A DNA stretch of 64,000 bases from Escallonia rubra (GCA_033065855.1 JAVXUO010002755.1:40001-104000), one strand, 5' to 3'. Positions 23,854 through 35,277 are shown, numbered from the stretch's first letter. The notes: generated by a model from the letters alone, not told the origin. Numbers and translations: made by a program.

Positions 23854-24086
23854 TTGCTCTTTTAACCCTTCATTAGTCGTTATATCGTCTTGCATTAAAA
23901 GTGTTGCTAAAGCATATCAATGCTACGAAAAATAATTCGTCGCTAAAAATATACACGTGGACGCTAAGTATTTGAAAAGAAAAAAAAAACTATTGATCAC
24001 GCTAATCGACGCTACATGTTGCTTATACAAACCTTTGCTAAAAATGAAATAATCGGCTAGAAAGTACCAATGTTCGGGGTATTACA

Positions 24087-26051
24087 TTCTCCCCCACTTA
24101 TAAAAATTTCGTCCTCGAAATTTAGTGTACCTTAAGTATCTACTCTTAATCATGTACGCTCTCAGATATCCAATGACACGCCTCAAATGTTTTTATGACC
24201 CAACCCATTTAAATGGTTCGCAAAACAATCCAAATAAGCGGCTTACAAAGTATATGTGCGTTAAAGACCCTAAGGTCAGGATTGACTGATATGCGTTTAA
24301 TACACTTTAATTCACTGATAAAGATTACCTCAAGTAGCAACTTTTTAAAATGAAGAGCTCTGCCACACTGTAAATACTATCTCTATAACTTACCATTTCT
24401 CCATATATACTGTTAAGTCGTTGCCAAACCGTAAAGTCTCACCTGACGAGTAATGGTCACTAATAGTTCAAGTAAATTACTGCAATTGATCGTAAACCAA
24501 ATTTGAGATTGGGGAATAACATTCTCCTCCCATTAAAAGAATTCGTCCTCAAATTTTACAATTTATATAATGTGTCATCTCGACATGTACTCTTAATTGT
24601 TATGGTTCAACTCATAATCAAACTAAGACATAAATAATAAATTTTCAGGAAAAATAAATCTCCTAATCCTCAAAGATGGTGAAAAACTGGTTCTTGTCCT
24701 CAATTAAATCCATTTATCCTATAATAGTTCACAACACCTCGAGGTCGGATCAAGCTATCACGCCAATGAATCTAGGACTATGAGGTACATGCTAAAATTC
24801 GAAGTGCACGCTCAAGGATTACTTATAACCACAACTCACCTCTGCCACAGTTCTATGTATGCACAAAACTTGTACTTATCAGAATTGGATTTAAGATCCA
24901 AAACCAAATTTCTAATGTCCAACGGCAAAGTCAATCCGGTGACTCTACAATTTGACACATTTTTTTTATATTTCAAAGTGCACATTTCAACTCACAACTG
25001 GTTTTATTCTACGAAACCTTGTTCAAGAAACTCATAAACCCAGCAACCTCACCCTAACTGGAATATTTTCACTTAGTGCTCTAACGGTCACAACTAAGAG
25101 CTACGAACTAAGAGCTCCTAGTTACGAGCAAAGAACTCCAACCGAATATCATTACTCAACCTCGAAATAGTTATAACTTAACAAGTACGAAACTCACTGA
25201 ATTATATTTACTTCACTTCACACTCAACCAATTAAATCAGTTTCAAATTCATCATACCTCCTTTCTATTTTTGTTTTGGGGGCGTTGAAGAGTAACTTTG
25301 CTATGGTATCCCTGTTATACCAAAAAACTACTGAATAGTCAGTAGCAGCAATTTCAGTCGCCCACTTGATCAAACCAAATAGAAATTCATGGGCGCCATC
25401 AAAACCATGAGCCTCCTCTTCGGAGCGCCAACGATGCTGGAACTCTTATACTTTGATCTATCGAAAGGCATAAGACAAAGTATCACAGCCTCAATTCTTT
25501 CTCACTCTGTAGGTAGAAGGTAAATTTTAGGAGAGGGTTTCCAAGTACTCATGTCCTATCATATCCTTTTCCACCCTCTTGAACTAATAATTGTCCCAAT
25601 GTTGGTAAACTTTATAAAACTAGGATTACAAGTTCTATAACCTCCAAAATTCTATCTTATCAATATACTTACATGCTAGGCTTTAACTTTGACGGTTGAT
25701 ATTTGACAAGCACTTTAAAACTAACAAAATAACATTTCACATATGTAGATATGAGAATCATGTACGAAAATTAACGATTAATACTTCAAAAATTAAAATT
25801 TTCTTCCCTTTTTAACTTAAGCAATATACAACCTGAAATAACTTACTTTTCAAGATACTTCAAAATAAACAAAATAATATATTACTTAGAATGTTAAATT
25901 TGACTAAATAACCTCAAACTCTAAAATGGAAATTACATTCTCCTATAATTGCAAATAAATAAAAAGAAAATAATCACACCAAGGATGACTTACTTTTCAA
26001 AATAACCGTTTACTTCACAATTTAATTTTAATTAAATAGCCTCAAACTCCT
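24087..26051. other. Non-coding remnant beside the long LTR, probably internal sequence of the same minus-strand element
   Basis: No polymerase or gag motif is visible on either strand. At 24087-24125 and again at about 24520-24555 the plus strand has a block of the form ATTCTCC(C/T)CCCA...TTCGTCCTC(G/A)AA, preceded by GGGGTATTAC and GGGGAATAAC respectively. So two copies of the polyprotein-end/LTR-start junction lie about 430 bp apart. The rest is AT-rich. LINE-A resumes at about 26052. Confidence 0.4.
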
Positions 26052-26759
26052 ATTTGGTTCGATACACCACTCGGGATTCGCACTAATAACCTGTCATGTA
26101 CCGGTCGTGAATGGTTCATTGCCTAGATAAACCCATCCCCTAATACCCATAAAAATTACACTGCTACCTTATATTTCTTTGTTACCATTTGGTTTATCTG
26201 GATACACAGGAATTACCTAGTATTTAGGAAGACACCTTTCAACCTTGGGATAATTATCCCACGGATTAACTCTCTTATTAAGACCATTAACCTATAACAC
26301 CAGACTACCCTCCTCACTAAGACTATTACCTCAATCTAACTGCTCACCCTATTTTCTTCCCCCTCAATTAACTTAACCCTGGACCAACACTTGTGCACAT
26401 TGCCAAACCCCTTGCTCTTGCAGTAACCAACACATTATTTCTTTGTTTCTACACACTTCCTTTGATAAATCACGCTCTACGCACAGGAATAGGTTTCTCT
26501 TGTTATCTTAATAATAATATTAGATGTGGTTCTGCTGCTTTTCAACCTTTTCATCAGATTCTTAGACTGCTCTTGCTCATGGCCTACTCATGGCATCCGC
26601 AGAGGCTCTCAAACATAAGTTCTTGCATATAAATTTTCCAACGGAGTCTCGTTTTCTCCTTCTCCAGATGGCTTGCTTTGATGATATACTAGATACGGTG
26701 GCACTTATTATCTATGACTTTGGTTATAGCGTAAATTTCATCACTTTAGTATTGACATG
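26052..26759 (+). pseudogene. LINE-A, piece 2: zinc-knuckle end and RNase H start of ORF2
   Basis: The plus strand reads WFDTPLGIRTNNL (from about 26055), then REWFIAWINPSPNTH (about 26107), IWFIWIHRNYLVF (about 26185), RTGIGFSCYLNNN (about 26480) and FLLLQMACFDDILDTVA (from about 26653). Each aligns in order with the end of LINE-B ORF2 (REWLIAW, GIWIYRNHIIF, FLISQMTGSEDISDKVA). Stops and frame changes are present. The roughly 1 kb of ORF2 between KKKVF at 15439 and this point is missing. The piece ends at 26759 in HHFSID, where the next LTR element begins, and continues at 31581. Confidence 0.75.
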
Positions 26760-27819
26760 TGTTTGCACACAACATATGATTTTCACTAATGACATGTCTT
26801 TAATTAAATACAACTAAATGGCTCTAACTTTTAATAATATTTGTGAAGAGGAGATAATGAAGGATTGAAATAAAGAAGTTACTAACTTCTGAATATGTGC
26901 TCCTATTAATAAGGGATAAGAGTGGTTGATTACTTATTAATGGGTAATTATTTTCTAAGTGAGTAGTTTGTCTTTTAGTGCTAGTTATCTTCTACAATTT
27001 ATCTGTAGTATAAATCATGGGTCAAAGAGGGATAGAAACATCATCAGAAAACTTTCAGACAAAATCATGACTTGAGTTTTCAAGTCTTTTTCTTCTTTTC
27101 TTTAATGTTTAGAAACTCTTCCTATCCATCAATAGAGATTTTAGTTTTCAAATTTGGAAACATTGTACTTTGTAAAGATCTCCGGCATTAATCAAAGACT
27201 CTCTTTGTCTTTATTGGGTGTGCAATCTTTATTATTTTTAGTTCAGTTTTTCCGTTTTCAGAGAAGTCCTTGTCAATAGGCCAAAAAGAGCACCACATTA
27301 GTTGCAGTTTGCTATCGGGCGCAAATATTGGCAGGCTCAGTGGGCACTTTTAATTTGAAAGTGGGAAATGCCGTTTGTACTTTCATCTTGCATTAATGTT
27401 ACACTGACCGATTTAGGAACTTTTTGGGATGTTCTAATGATTTGTATGAGTGCAAGTCATGACCAACTTATTCTATCAACAATTTTGATAGCAACTTCTA
27501 ATGAACTACAAAAGTTTGAAAATGAAATATATAGTGGTATGGTCTAGATTTGCCATCAACTTTATTTGGAAATACACCAGATAAAGTATGAAAATGTTTA
27601 AAGATGATCTTTGAAATTAGATTAATGAATGAGGAAGTTGAACGTCTGCTTTTATCTATTGTTATGACTAGCACGCCAATAATGGCTAAATGTATTGACT
27701 ATATGCACTCATCATATATGTATGAATCCTAACTTAATGCAGTTGAGTTTGTCAAAAAGCAAGCTTTTCTGCCATCTTTGGTAGAAACTTTTAAAAAAGA
27801 AAGTAGAAATGGTGTTACT

Positions 27820-27833
27820 GGGGGGGGGGGGGG
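27820..27833. repeat. Poly-G run
   Basis: Fourteen consecutive G residues lie inside the LTR element interior. A longer run of 20 G lies at 59277-59296. Confidence 0.9.
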
Positions 27834-28076
27834 ATATCGATGCTCCACAAGATCATACAATGATTTCTATATCAAAAGAAAATATAAATGATGTTATTTG
27901 GGGGCATATAAATGCTCCACAACACCGTAAAATGGTTTCTACACTAGCAGAATATATGAATGGTGTTATTGAGCATATCCACACTCCAAAAATGGCCAAA
28001 TAGCCATTGGTTTGTATCAAGAAAAATGATTCCAAGTCACTAGAGGCTCCAAACCAACAATTAATGTGTTTCATCA

Positions 28077-29505
28077 TCTATACTACCTATAAAAGTATGA
28101 ATCTTGTAAATTATTTTATTCCGTTTTTGCCCTTCGTTAGTCACTCCAATAACAATCCTACCCTTTTATAAATACTATTATTAATTAGTAACTTTGTAAT
28201 CATTTCTAATTTTGCCCTCCGTTAGTTATTCCAATGACAACCCTACCCTTCCCTTCCTTAATTAGCTTTTTGTAATGTGTTTAATAAACATTATATCATA
28301 AATTTAATCTAAACCTACATTTACACATTGGGAAACAAAATGCGTGGTTGCAAAAAATATATTTATGTGTGTATGTGTGCGCGTGCGCGCGTGTGCTACC
28401 TATAAAAGTATGAAGTTGTAAATCTTTTTTGGACGATTATGTCCTCCGTTAATTATGTCAATTACATTCTTACCCTTCTTATATTACTCCCTTTTAAATT
28501 TTGATGAAATTAAAAGAACATTGTGTAATAAATCTATTCTATACATTGAAAATGAGAAAGAAAAATAGAACAAAGAAATTTCTTTGTTATTCTTTTTTTT
28601 ATTTGGTTAAAATGAAATAAACATTAGAACTGGTTAAAGAGAACTATGATTTTTTTTTGCCTTTGCATTTTTAGGTTAGCAAACAATTAACCAATTGAAA
28701 AACTGAAAAATAAAAACAAAAACAAAAACAAAATAAAGAAACTGAAATACATGAAAAATCAATTAAGAAACAAAAAAATGTTAGAAAAACAAAAACAGAA
28801 AAAAAAAACGAAAAGGGTTATATATGCATAAAAAACCAAGGCTTAATATATGGTGTTAGATCTGAAAATATGTTCGGTTATGAACAAACTTTGGCTGCTA
28901 CCCTGATTGTAGAAATCTTCCTCCAACCCCATATATAGTCACAATTAATAGTCACTAAATGTCTTTAGTGACTTTTTTGTTAACACCTTTCAGCGACAAC
29001 TCTTAACAACAATTTTTTAACGTCACTAAATAAAAGTCACTAGAAAGATTTAGCAACCATTAATTGTCGCTACATAGGGGGTAGGAGAAAGATTCCTTCA
29101 ACTTGGGTAGCAGCCAAAATTTTTATTCCGTTTATTGCACTTGAAGACCGGGTATTTTGCATTTCTTATTGATGAAATGCAAAACACCTGTTCTTGAAAA
29201 TTATAAATTTTAACCATTAACCAATTTAACATATTACAGAAACAAAGACGTAGACTCATTCTTTTAATTTCTCCATTTACTTTTATTTTCTGCAGTACCA
29301 TCAAACATTTCTTCAATCGAGAAGCCTACAAAGAATAGTTTTAAACATTGAACTGATTATAATTGCGAACATCAAATATACATTTCTTCTAAAACAAGTC
29401 ACAAAAGAAATAAGAACATAATTGAATCATATTATTTTGATCCTACAAAAAATAATAATATTACTCCTGACTATATTCACGTGCAATGCACGTGCCTTAT
29501 ACTAG
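28077..29505 (+). mobile_element. Non-autonomous Helitron (Helitron-1)
   Basis: The 5' end is TCTATACTACCTATAAAAGT at 28077, preceded by A. The 3' end has a palindromic stem CACGTGCAATGCACGTGCC at about 29479-29496, a short spacer, and CTAG at 29502-29505 followed by T. These are the classic Helitron marks (TC start, hairpin plus CTAG end, insertion between A and T). The 5' motif CTACCTATAAAAGTATGAA recurs at about 28395, and the block TGCCCTCCGTTAGT recurs at about 28207, so the element has internally repeated 5' ends. No Rep/helicase is encoded. Confidence 0.7.
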
Positions 29506-29899
29506 TCTTATGAAAAATGAAAAAAGAAAGAGGATGACATGGTTGATACATATTTTAAACAACCATTTGTTGTGGGAGATCGTTCTAATTTTCATGGATA
29601 CCAAGGTATAAGTACATTTAAAAAACTTTTGAATCCATCATATTTAGGTATTCAACTCCCACTCTGGATTTGCAGTTCCTACCAATGTTTTATTGGTTTT
29701 ATGGCTTTCAAATCAATATGGTTTATATAATGTTTTACATGCGAAAGTTCATTTGATTAGACCATGATATTATGGCCATATGTTCAGATTTGTTAAGTAT
29801 GTGTGCATAGTGGTATTCTGAACAAAGTTTCTCTAAGGGAGGGAAAAAACCACTCAATTGGTTACTTATAATTGTTTGCAAGAAAGCCATTACATTGGT

Positions 29900-30930
29900 T
29901 GCTTATAATTGTTTGTAATAGCCATCAATAGTGAAAACTACTGTCACTTTGAAAGGTGCAAGACTATCGATAGTAAAAATGCTTTCACTTTGAAGAGTGT
30001 ATATCGATAGGAGAGTGCAAGCCTATCGATAGTGATTGGTGTATTGATAGAAAATATTATCTTGATACTGGTGTATGCAAAATAAAGACGGTACAATTTA
30101 AGCCAATAAATGGTTTATCAATACTGAAAAACAGCAAGGCTATCGACAGTGAAAGACTGGCGATATTAAAAATGGTTCCACTTTGAAGAGTGCAATGCTA
30201 TAGATAGTGAAAAGATGTTCTTTTTAGTTCACTCCAATGTTATCATAGTGTAGCTAAAGCCCAATTGATGGCTAATCGATAGTAAAAATACTTTCACTAA
30301 ACAGTGCAAGTCTATTAATAGTAAAACAAGGCTATCGACAGTGAAAGACTGGCTATTGATAGTATAAAATGTTTCCACTTTGAAGAGTGCAATGCTATCA
30401 ATAGTGAAAAAATGTTCCTTTTAGTATACTCTAATGTAATCTTGGTCGACAGTAAAAGGCTGGCTATTGATAGTAAAAAATACTTTCACTTTGAAGAGTG
30501 TAATGTTATCGATAGTGATAAGATGTTCTTTTTACTACACTCCAATGTTATCATAGTGTAGCTAAAGCCCAATCGATGGCTAATCGATAGTAAAAATACT
30601 TTAACTAAACAGTGCAAGTCTATTAATAGAAAAGCAATGCTATCGACAGTGAAAGACTGGCTATTGATAGTATAAAATGTTTCCACTTTGAAGAGTGCAA
30701 TGCTATCAATAGTGAAAAAATGTTCCTTTTAGTATACTCTAATGTAATCTTGGTCGACAGTAAAAGGCTGGCTATTGATAGTAAAAAATACTTCCACTTT
30801 GAAGAGTGCAATGCTATCGATAGTGAAAAAATGTTCTTTTTAGTACACTCTAATGTTATTTTGGTGTAGCTAAAGCCAATCGATGGCTAATCAATAGTAA
30901 ATATACTTTCACTAAAAAATGCAAGTTTAT
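29900..30930. repeat. Tandem repeat of about 310 bp rich in TATCGATAGT motifs
   Basis: GTGTAGCTAAAGCC recurs at about 30249, 30559 and 30863, giving a unit of about 305-310 bp present roughly two and a half times, with a degenerate lead-in from 29930. Every unit carries many copies of (C)TAT(C/T)(G/A)ATAGT(A/G)AAA and CACTTTGAAGAGTG. TATCGATA is self-complementary, so the array can fold locally. The same motif occurs in the LTRs at 59298 and 63242. Confidence 0.8.
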
Positions 30931-31580
30931 CGATTAAAGAAAAAAAGAAAACAAGCTTTCCCATTTGAAAGTCATGATTCTTGCAATTTTCAAGTATTCA
31001 ATTGCTTGAGCCAAGGCAATGTTTGCACCAACAGATGATTTTCACTAATGGCATGTCTTGAATTAAATGCCACTAAATGACATTATTACTTAACAATAGT
31101 TGAGAAGAGGAGATAATGATGGATTCAAATTAGGAAGTTACTAACTTCTGAATATGTGCTTTTATTAATAAGGGGTAAGAGTGATTGATTCCTTATTAGT
31201 GTGTAATTATTTTCTAAATAAGTAGTTTGTCTCTTTTAATGGCAATTATCTTCTACAATCTATTTGTAGCATAAATCATGGGTAAAAGAGGGACAGAAAC
31301 ATCGTCATCAAATGTTCAGACAAAATCATGACTTGAGTTTTCAAGTCTTTTTCTTCTTTCCTTTAATTTTTAGAAGCTCTTCCTACCATCGATAGGGATT
31401 TTAGTTTCCAGATTTAGAAACATTGTATTTCGTAAAGATCTTCAGTATTAATCAAAGATTCTCTGTCTTTATTGGGCACGCAATCTTTATTATTTCCAAT
31501 TTAGTTTCACATTTTCTAATAAGTCCTCGTCAAGAAGTCAAAAAGAGCACCACGTTAATTGCAGTTTGCTATCGAGCGCA

Positions 31581-31725
31581 AACAAAATGGCTAATCCAAA
31601 GCTTTTAAAGGAACCTAGATTACTAGCTAATTTCGCATGTCGAGGCCGCACCACAGTTCACCGGGATTGGGTTAACGACACGCTACGGATAGAGGACCCT
31701 TTGTTGCCGTGATGAAATTACATAG
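31581..31725 (+). pseudogene. LINE-A, piece 3: end of RNase H
   Basis: The plus strand reads LLANFACRGRTTVHRDWVND (about 31620-31680), matching LTAFACKARINVYQDWVNA at the ORF2 end of LINE-B. It starts right after the 3' LTR (31580) and ends at the GC-2 insertion (31726), so it links the LTR element and GC-2 as insertions into one LINE. Confidence 0.8.
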
Positions 31726-31974
31726 TGTTCCCAACCTATTCTGGTCGTACCCAAAGGCCCACTGTGGTCCCATTTTGCATGACACGTCCGCACAAGCAAC
31801 AGTCATTTTCAACGCTCACAACCGGTCAAAGCATGCACGCTCAAGTCACGTGCACTTCTCACTTTCGTCACGTTACTTCGTCACTAAGAAGCTCATTTTC
31901 GCACGAAACCTTATCACGCTTCGACCGTCGCACTTCGCCCGTCGCCCGTCACCCGTCGATGCGCCATGGCACTT

Positions 31975-32155
31975 GCCCAAGGAGGTTGGCCTTGCCCTCC
32001 CCCTTAGGGTCGGCCTCGGCCTTAGCCTTCCCCTTGGGGTAGGCCTCGGCCTCGCCATTGGGGTCGGCCTCGGCCAAGGCCAACCTCATGCCTCGGCCTC
32101 CCCATGAGGTTGGCCTTGGCCTTCCTCGAAGGGTTGGCCTCTGGCCTCCATCCTT
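31975..32155. repeat. Array of GGCCTCGGCC/CCTTGGGGT-type short repeats in GC-2
   Basis: This is the inverted counterpart of 7370-7620 in GC-1. Units combine CCTTGGGGT(C/A)GGCCTCGGCC with small indels. Confidence 0.75.
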
Positions 32156-32179
32156 AGCGCATTCACTTCTCTTCAAGGG

Positions 32180-32445
32180 ACCATACATAACTCCGCGACC
32201 CCCGTCGCCCGGACACAACTCCGCGACCCCCGTCGCCCGAACACAACTCCGCGACCCCCGTCGCTCGGACACAACTCCGCGACCCCGTTGCCCGGACACA
32301 CCCGGACACAACTCTGCGACCCCTGTCGCCCGGACACAACTCCGCGACCTCGTCGCCCGGACACAACTCCGCGACCCCCGTCGCCCGGACACAACTCCGC
32401 GACCCCGTCACCCGGACACAACTCCGCGATCCCTGTCGCCGGCGT
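32180..32445. repeat. 26-27-bp minisatellite in GC-2, about nine units
   Basis: The unit contains CGGACACAACTCCGCGACCC and is repeated head-to-tail with one shortened unit at about 32298. GC-1 has only about three such units, so copy number differs between the two elements. Confidence 0.9.
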
Positions 32446-32719
32446 CCGGGCGTCGCACTTCAACACTTCGCCGCGCCGCTGATACAGCCGTGCCCCCAGG
32501 CTCTCTGTCACACTACCGTGCCCCCGATACCATACGTACTTCGTCGCGCCCATGCGCCGCGCCATTAACACAGACGTGCCCCCGACACCTTACTCACTTC
32601 ATCGCGCCCATGCGCCACAATCATATCATCATGCCCCCGGGCACCACACTCATTCATCACACCATGTGCACCTTGCCTTGGTCATGGAACATACTTCGAC
32701 CCACTCTCCGGAGTGTACA

Positions 32720-33430
32720 TCACCCGCGGGGATATGCGACTCCTCCAGGACACTATCTCTGCCAGGGAGCTCTTCAACTCCCCTTCCGCCAGGTAGATGG
32801 CTCCTCCGGGATGCTACCTCGGCCAGTCGGGTAGACGGCTCCTCCGGGATGCTACCTTGACTCGCTCCGAGTGCTCCGGCATAAGGACTCACCCGCGGGG
32901 ATAGACGATTCCTCCGGGACACTATCTCTGCCAGGGAGCTCTTCAACTCCCCTTCCGCCAGGTAGACGGCTCCTCCAGGATGCTACCTCGCCAGTCGGGT
33001 CGACGGCTCCTCCGGGATGCTACCTTGACTCGCTCCGAGTGCTCCGGCACAAGGACTCACCCGCGAGGATAGGCGTCTCCTCCGGGACACTATCTCTGCC
33101 AGGGAGCTCTTCAACTCCCCTTCCGCCAGGTAGACGGCTCCTCCGGGATGCTACCTCGGCCAGTCGGGTAGACGGCTCCTCCGGGATGCTACCTTGACAT
33201 GCTCCGAGTGCTCCGGCACAAGGACTCACCCGCAGGGATAGGCGACTCCTCCGGGACATTATCTCTGCCAGGGAGCTCCAAGTGCTCCGGCTCGAAGACT
33301 CCCCTTTCTGCCAGGTAGACGGCTCCTCCGGGATGCTACCTTGGCTGGCCAGGTAGACGGCTCCTCAGGGATGCTACCTCGGCCTGCGAAATAGGTGACT
33401 CCTCCAGGACACTATCTCCGTCAGGGTGCC
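32720..33430. repeat. 170-bp tandem array in GC-2
   Basis: GCG(G/A)GGATA(G/T).CG(A/T) followed by CTCCTCC recurs at about 32733, 32893, 33063 and 33233, spacing about 170 bp. It is the same array as 6230-6925 on the other strand. Confidence 0.85.
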
Positions 33431-33828
33431 TGAGTGACTGGCCTACGTGTTCTGGCATTGGGGCTTGCGTCGGCACCCCTAGGGACTATGACCCCCGGGT
33501 CACTCCGAGACGGGAGCAGGTCTTCGGAGGGCATCGCGCCTAGTTCACCTGGCAGTTGGGCGTTGGGTCTTCCCCACCGCTGCCAGGCCTGTGGGACTCT
33601 ACAAGAGCTTGGATTTGAGGCTAGATCAAGGGGTTCTCTGGCCACACTGACGTTGTGGGAGCCAGTCTTTCCAGATAGACAGAGCGACGCTGTGCGGGGC
33701 AGGCCGGTTGAATATGCGATCCGACAGTCCATGGAGCACCGGCACCCGTGGACCTCCTGGTGACGTGTCACTCCCGGGGAGCGCCACGTGTCGGTTTATG
33801 ACATCATCATCTCAATCTCTATAAATAG

Positions 33829-33840
33829 AGGTCTTGAGAA
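33829..33840 (+). promoter_or_regulatory. TATA-box promoter of GC-2
   Basis: CTATAAATAGAG lies about 45 bp downstream of a CACGTG-containing segment (GCCACGTGTCGG) and is followed by a pyrimidine-rich leader. GC-1 preserves it on the minus strand at 5821-5830. Conservation of this part in both copies suggests a real promoter. Confidence 0.5.
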
Positions 33841-34162
33841 TTCATTTGAGAGGTTGGACATTTTCAGGACTTCTTCTTCACTTTTACATTTTCACCTTCT
33901 CACTCTAGAATTCTAGAGAGAGAAACATACAGGACTCTGACTTTGGACCTAAGCATCGGACTGTGACTGTCGTCGTATATTCATCATGTGCTATCGCCCT
34001 CGCAGCACTGCCACCCTCAAGCTCTGTCTGGGAAGCCCTTGGTTTCTGCCCTTGTTCCACCCTTGCTGTGTCTCACATCAACATACTTGGAAGCTGACGC
34101 GGACTGCAGCCTTTGTGGCACCTCCACGTAGGTACGAACCCACTTTCCTTGGCATTACATAG

Positions 34163-34320
34163 ATATGCTTCGTGTGTACTTTTTCTTTGTGTTTATGTAT
34201 TTGTTGTTCCTATATGTACTATCATAGGTACGGCTTTATCGCCGGAACATGTGAACCTTATATATTTTCAATATCAATGCAATTTCTTATTATAAAAAAA
34301 CAAAAACAAAAACAAAAAAA
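34163..34320 (+). pseudogene. LINE-A, piece 4: 3' untranslated region and A-rich tail
   Basis: It ends TATCAATGCAATTTCTTATT followed by an A-rich tail with AAAAAC repeats. LINE-B ends the same way on the minus strand (TATCAATGCAATTCTCATAA, then poly-A). This fixes the 3' end of LINE-A and shows that the pieces from 13108 to here belong to one LINE-family copy. Confidence 0.7.
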
Positions 34321-35232
34321 TTGTAGCAAAGATCATTCCAGCCGCTAAAGACTAGCTGCCGTAACTCTTGTAACTTCACTTGCCACATAAGCTGCTGATT
34401 AATTGAGCTCAAACACAAAAGACAAAGTCCTTTCTATCGTAACTCACGTAGATGCGCAAGCATAGACAAGCTGCAAGTGTACACCCCCAATTCCTCGCTG
34501 CTTCTATCTATATTTCTCTCTTTAGTCACAACTTATGTACCCTCCTCCTTACTCCATCTGCGTAACTAATATGTATGTCCAGGACTGTAGAGGGACTCTG
34601 TGTTATGAGATCAAAGGTCAGAGAGGAAAATATTAATGGTCAGGAGTTGAAGCAATATAGTCAATGCATGTAACTGTTTTGGCATAAAAGAAATCAAAGA
34701 GCAACAAAAGGGTAGGCATAGGATTGGCCAACTTAGAAAATAAAGAATAAGACAATGTAATGATACTCGTTCTTTCTGCAACTTCCACTTTACATGTTTC
34801 TTTTAGAACCAAAATCTGAATAGACCAAAAGTAAATGAAAATGACATTCTTTTGGGGGAAAGTATATAAACATTTGGGAATCAAGCTTTTATACGGATAT
34901 TAGAAATTCAATGTGATATTACTGAAGTACGTGAAGCTTTTTAACTAAAACAAGTTTTTGTTGTTATGACTAAAAGCCAAGCCACACGAATTGAACAAAC
35001 CAAATATCAGGTGCAGGGTATTACATGTAATGCGTGTATGGTGTGTGCGCGTGCCTGCCCGTGCGTGCCCGTGTGTTTCTCTATGTTCCCACATGTCTCT
35101 GCAGATCCATATATGTGTGTGTGTGTCTGTGTGAGTAAAATTGGAACAATGAAGGGAAATGGGTTGTTGCGGTTGCGGGCTATGGCGGCTGTGGACTTGT
35201 GGTGGCGACTGTGGTTACAGAAATGTGTGTGT

Positions 35233-35277
<45 letters not shown>

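Larger units (their letters stand above)
15440..24086 (-). mobile_element. Long LTR (chromovirus/Tekay-like), minus strand, interrupted by three insertions
   Basis: On the minus strand the LTR starts TGTAATACCCCGAAC (24086) and ends CCAGGATGTTACA (15440), giving short inverted termini TGTAAYA/TRTTACA. Immediately outside its start, minus-strand sequence reads TTTCGAGGACGAAATTTTTA then GGGGGAGAA. This is the well-known junction of the polyprotein end and polypurine tract in plant chromoviruses. Subtracting the MULE, the 3.1-kb LTR element and the solo LTR leaves about 3.5 kb, plausible for this lineage. It cuts LINE-A after codon KKKVF. A 5-bp duplication could not be confirmed because the other end is not resolved. 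Joining 15440 and 24086 as one LTR is inference. Confidence 0.5.
26760..31580 (+). mobile_element. LTR retrotransposon with about 560-bp LTRs, inserted in LINE-A RNase H
   Basis: Direct repeats 26760-27323 and 31020-31580 both start TGTTTGCAC and end ATCG(G/A)GCGCA, with scattered differences that indicate an old insertion. A possible primer site (TTGGCAGGCTCAGTGGGC) follows the first. At 27369 a plus-strand reading starts MPFVLSSC, with LTDLGTFWDVLMICMSASHD following. It has a close relative at the window end (63825-64000), so it is a conserved internal protein of the family, but no domain is recognised and stops are present. The interior also holds a Helitron (28077-29505) and a repeat array (29900-30930). 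No clear 5-bp duplication remains. Confidence 0.7.
31726..34153 (+). mobile_element. GC-rich minisatellite-bearing element, copy 2 (GC-2)
   Basis: It is flanked by perfect 9-bp repeats ATTACATAG (31717-31725 and 34154-34162). It runs from TGTTCCCAACC to CTTTCCTTGGC, or CTTGGCA with an 8-bp duplication. The order is a unique head (31726-31960), three tandem arrays, a unique GC-rich block (33430-33780), then a promoter-like end with TATAAATAG (33831-33839) and a pyrimidine-rich leader. GC-1 is the same element in reverse orientation. Long open frames (for example 32058-32834) are repeat artefacts. It may be a solo LTR of an unknown large-LTR element or a non-TIR transposon. It is inserted in the 3' end of LINE-A. 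Confidence 0.75.

Noticed and set aside
29900..30930. CRISPR-like array
   Set aside because: The units are long (about 310 bp), imperfect and contiguous without unique spacers, and the context is a plant retrotransposon.
26755..31585. 5-bp target duplication for the LTR element in LINE-A
   Set aside because: The left ACATG and right AACAA do not agree. The insertion is too old or the borders are off by a few bases.
32058..32834. Plus-strand open frame of 258 codons
   Set aside because: It runs through three GC-2 minisatellites. The matching region in GC-1 does not keep the same frame, so there is no sign of coding selection.
31726..34153. GC-2 as an ordinary solo LTR
   Set aside because: The ends could be TG...CA and a TATA box is present, but the flanking duplication is 8-9 bp in both copies, not the usual 4-6 bp. 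Left unclassified.
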